64,000 nt of DNA from Microbacteriaceae bacterium VKM Ac-2854 (GTDB taxonomy: Bacteria > Actinomycetota > Actinomycetes > Actinomycetales > Microbacteriaceae), in the NCBI GenBank assembly GCA_013205085.1, contig JABMLH010000002.1:740900-804899 (forward strand). Direction: 5' to 3'. Below, one piece after another: positions 62,438 through 64,000 of this stretch. Position numbers and translations under genes: made by a program. The stretch's first letter is position 1, and every line of letters begins with the position of its first letter. The notes below the pieces were generated by a model that did not search any database, was not told the origin of the DNA, and was given only the letters and a program-made list of their open reading frames with translations.

Positions 62438-62953
62438 CTAGCTCGCGGACTCCTGCTTCTCGCGCAGCGCCTCGACCGTGCGAACGGCCTTGGAGAGCGG
62501 TGCGTTGAACAGATATGCCGCACCGAACAGCGAGGCCTTGAAGGCGCCGGCAAGCTTGCCGAGCAGAACTTCGCGGGACTCGAGGTCGGCGAGCTTGCCT
62601 ACCTCTTCTGCGGTCAGCGGGTTACCGTCGAAGTAACCACCCTTGACCACGAGAAGGGGATTTGCCTTGGCGAAGGCACGCAGCGACTTCGCGACGGCGA
62701 CAGGGTCACCGTGCACGAACGCGATGGCCGAGGGGCCAGCGAGCTCGTCGTCGAAGGACGAGATACCGGCGTTGTTCGCCGCGATCTTGGTCAGCGTGTT
62801 CTTCACCACGGCGTAGGTTGCGTGCTCACTGATTTCCTTGCGCAGCGTCTTCAGCTGAGCAACAGTGAGACCGCGGTACTCGGTCAGCAGAACGGCAGTC
62901 GAGCTCTGGAACTTGTCCGTGAGTTCGGCAACCGAGGCTTCCTTGTTCGCCAT
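62438..62953 (-). CDS. rplJ: Ribosomal protein uL10
   Basis: A 171-residue protein, [40 protein letters not shown], joining the L12 dimers to 23S rRNA and regulating its own operon by binding the leader. The ATG at 62953 (AGGAG 5 bases upstream) is preferred to a GTG two codons earlier because family members start MANKE. Confidence 0.96.
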   Translation of the reverse strand: MANKEASVAELTDKFQSSTAVLLTEYRGLTVAQLKTLRKEISEHATYAVVKNTLTKIAANNAGISSFDDELAGPSAIAFVHGDPVAVAKSLRAFAKANPLLVVKGGYFDGNPLTAEEVGKLADLESREVLLGKLAGAFKASLFGAAYLFNAPLSKAVRTVEALREKQESAS

Positions 62954-63170
62954 GGCCACTCCTGTGAATTCTCGTGCCGGTAGCCCTCAAGGATTATGAG
63001 CAAAGAAAAAAGCTCCGGCGCAAGCGCTCGGAGCTTCGGATTCGCGGCTTCCCGCGAGACGATCTCGTTCACACCTGCGCGGGCGGTTCGCTTTGCGAAT
63101 CCTTCGTCCGGGTGAGCGTCGGTGGGGCGAACCCACCTCAGCACACGTCGGAAACCGGCGGTCTTTGGCT
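62954..63170 (-). promoter_or_regulatory. rplJ mRNA leader (ribosomal protein L10 leader)
   Basis: About 217 nt between the predicted transcription start and rplJ. The minus strand has AGACCGCCGG followed by structured GC-rich arms, as in the L10-leader (RF00557-like) regulatory RNAs. It contains an internal terminator at 63006-63035. Binding of L10 (with L12) to the leader would control read-through. Confidence 0.6.
63006..63035 (-). terminator. Attenuator in the rplJ leader
   Basis: AGCTCCG (63011-63017) and CGGAGCT (63029-63035) pair, and the minus-strand stem is followed by TTTTTTC. It lies 53 bp upstream of the rplJ start codon. Confidence 0.75.
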
Positions 63171-63176
63171 TCGTCA

Positions 63177-63205
63177 AGAGTAAGGCATGCGGGGCCCGCG
63201 CGCAA
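63177..63205 (-). promoter_or_regulatory. Promoter of rplJL
   Basis: Read leftward: -35 TTGCGC (63200-63205) and -10 TACTCT (63177-63182), 17 bp apart. Confidence 0.5.
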
Positions 63206-63281
63206 GCGCGGATTGGAACGAATCGAGGCCGGCAGCTACCAGCGGCGCCTTCGGCCTCACCCCGGCACCAGCCACCCCTTC

Positions 63282-63525
63282 GCTGGTTCAGTAGCGCAAG
63301 GCCGCTCGCCGCCGACGCGTATCGAAACCGATGCGCCTGCTCTCGGCGGTGGGTGCGAGGGTCTACTCGGAAAAGTCGGCTCATGGGTGTGCCCGACCTC
63401 TCGCTGGTCGAGTAGCCCAAGGCCGGCCACGGCCGACGCGTATCGAGACCCATGCACCTTTTCTCGACAGAACGTGCAAGGGTTTCGATACGGTCGGCCG
63501 CAGGCGGCCTCCCTACTCAACCAGC
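63282..63525. repeat. Three copies of a GCTGGT(T/C)(C/G)AGTAG...CGTATCGA(A/G)ACC repeat
   Basis: Copy 1 at 63282-63329 (GCTGGTTCAGTAG start, CGTATCGAAACC end), copy 2 at 63403-63450 (GCTGGTCGAGTAG, CGTATCGAGACC) and copy 3 inverted at 63481-63525 (GGTTTCGATACG, CTACTCAACCAGC). Each has a variable GC-rich middle that can form a hairpin. All are in the non-coding stretch between rplJ and the 5S gene, which holds no recognisable gene. Confidence 0.85.
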
Positions 63526-63618
63526 GAACAAGCGAGTCTCGTCGAGCAGAGGTGAACCCGCTCTTTTCACCGCCCCGCGCCGGCGCCACAGGCGCCCACC
63601 CCGCTCGGGCTGGTTAAA

Positions 63619-63653
63619 CACGAATGGCCACCCGTGAGGGTGGCCATTCGTGG
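63619..63653 (-). terminator. rRNA operon terminator
   Basis: CACGAATGGCCACC and GGTGGCCATTCGTG pair with a short loop; on the minus strand the stem is followed by TTT. It lies just after the 5S gene. Confidence 0.85.
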
Positions 63654-63667
63654 TGTTGCTAAATGGT

Positions 63668-63786
63668 GTCCGGCGGTGTCCTACTCTCCCACAGGGTCCC
63701 CCCTGCAGTACCATCGGCGCTGAGAGTCTTAGCTTCCGGGTTCGGAATGTGACCGGGCGTTTCCCTCTCGCTATGGCCGCCGTAAC
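63668..63786 (-). rRNA. rrf: 5S ribosomal RNA
   Basis: Read on the minus strand, GTTACGGCGGCCATAGCGAG begins the molecule, with CCGAACCCGGAAGCTAAG in the middle and GTGGGAGAGTAGGACACCGCC at the 3' end, the standard actinobacterial 5S pattern. The ends are placed by pairing of the 5' and 3' strands and may be off by a few bases. Confidence 0.93.
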
Positions 63787-63956
63787 TCTAACCACACACT
63801 CCGCAGTGATGCGGGTGGTGAAATCTAGGGTTACAACCGTTCATACCGTAAGTATGTACTCAGTTGTTGGTTCCGACCGTATATCGGGAACCACATAGTG
63901 GACGCAAGCAATCTCTAAGCCATTCATACCAGCCTTACAACATGTATGAGTGTAGT

Positions 63957-64000
63957 GATTATCAAGTTATCGGCTTATTAGTACCGGTCAGCTCCGAGAG
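63957..64000 (-). rRNA. rrl: 23S ribosomal RNA, 3' end (gene cut by window edge)
   Basis: On the minus strand CTCTCGGAGCTGACCGGTAC then TAATAAGCCGATAACTTG is the conserved 3'-terminal region. The end is set by analogy to the E. coli end and is approximate. The 23S-5S spacer (63787-63956) has no gene. Confidence 0.9.

Overview
The window looks like a chromosomal segment of a high-GC Actinomycetota, most likely family Microbacteriaceae (Microbacterium, Leifsonia or relatives). The reasons are GC-rich codon use with many GTG starts and ATGA/GTGA overlaps, a class Ib NrdHIEF ribonucleotide reductase, a Clp ATPase gene behind a textbook HspR (HAIR) operator, DUF222-HNH and DUF3263 proteins, a LAPTG-type cell-wall sorting signal, several likely leaderless promoters and a leaderless cysteine leader peptide. 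No phage, transposase, CRISPR array or tRNA gene was seen.

Layout. 1-11.4 kb: the 3' end of a xylulokinase gene, an adenylate-kinase-like/phosphatase pair, a LacI regulator, a secreted cell-wall-anchored M1 peptidase, and an uncharacterised catabolic operon (Gfo/Idh/MocA oxidoreductase, DUF993 protein, sugar phosphate isomerase) behind a LacI-type operator. 11.6-28 kb: mixed housekeeping and accessory genes, namely an APC permease, a TetR/SDR divergon with two matching operators, a rhodanese-type sulfurtransferase with a LysR gene, a PASTA-containing bifunctional penicillin-binding protein, a metallo-beta-lactamase-fold hydrolase, a lipoprotein, the Clp ATPase, a DUF222-HNH protein, an SRPBCC/ArsR pair and a CPBP membrane protease. 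28.1-29 kb: a HEPN/MNT toxin-antitoxin pair whose antitoxin carries its own HTH domain. 29-33.5 kb: nrdHIEF, read leftward, with paired NrdR boxes and a cluster of DnaA-box-like sites upstream. 33.5-46 kb: glycerate kinase, another isomerase, a secreted iron-box-controlled protein, and two sugar ABC importers (a ChvE/GguAB type and a xylose/ribose type with a ROK regulator). 46-52 kb: another LacI gene, the cbs-metB transsulfuration operon with a Cys-Cys leader peptide, and mntH-mntR with a perfect palindromic operator. 52-61 kb: DUF3105 and DUF305 envelope proteins, an ABC exporter flanked by short tandem repeats, and an alpha-glucoside-type ABC importer divergent from its likely LacI regulator. 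61-64 kb: an acetyltransferase, a MarR regulator, rplJ-rplL with a leader and attenuator, dispersed family-type repeats, and the 5S and 3'-terminal 23S rRNA genes of an rRNA operon on the minus strand.

Taken together this is the genome of a saprophyte living on plant or soil sugars: three ABC sugar importers, three LacI regulators, one ROK regulator and several isomerases or oxidoreductases, each linked to candidate operators. The best-supported regulatory finding is the Cys-codon leader in front of cbs-metB. Its hairpin would hide the cbs ribosome binding site, which implies the operon makes cysteine from homocysteine. The least explained structure is in the spacers: long-armed palindromes sit between nearly every convergent gene pair, some sharing arm sequences across distant loci, alongside tandem 13-20 bp arrays and a strong over-use of the word GGATGC/GCATCC that seems to override codon preference.
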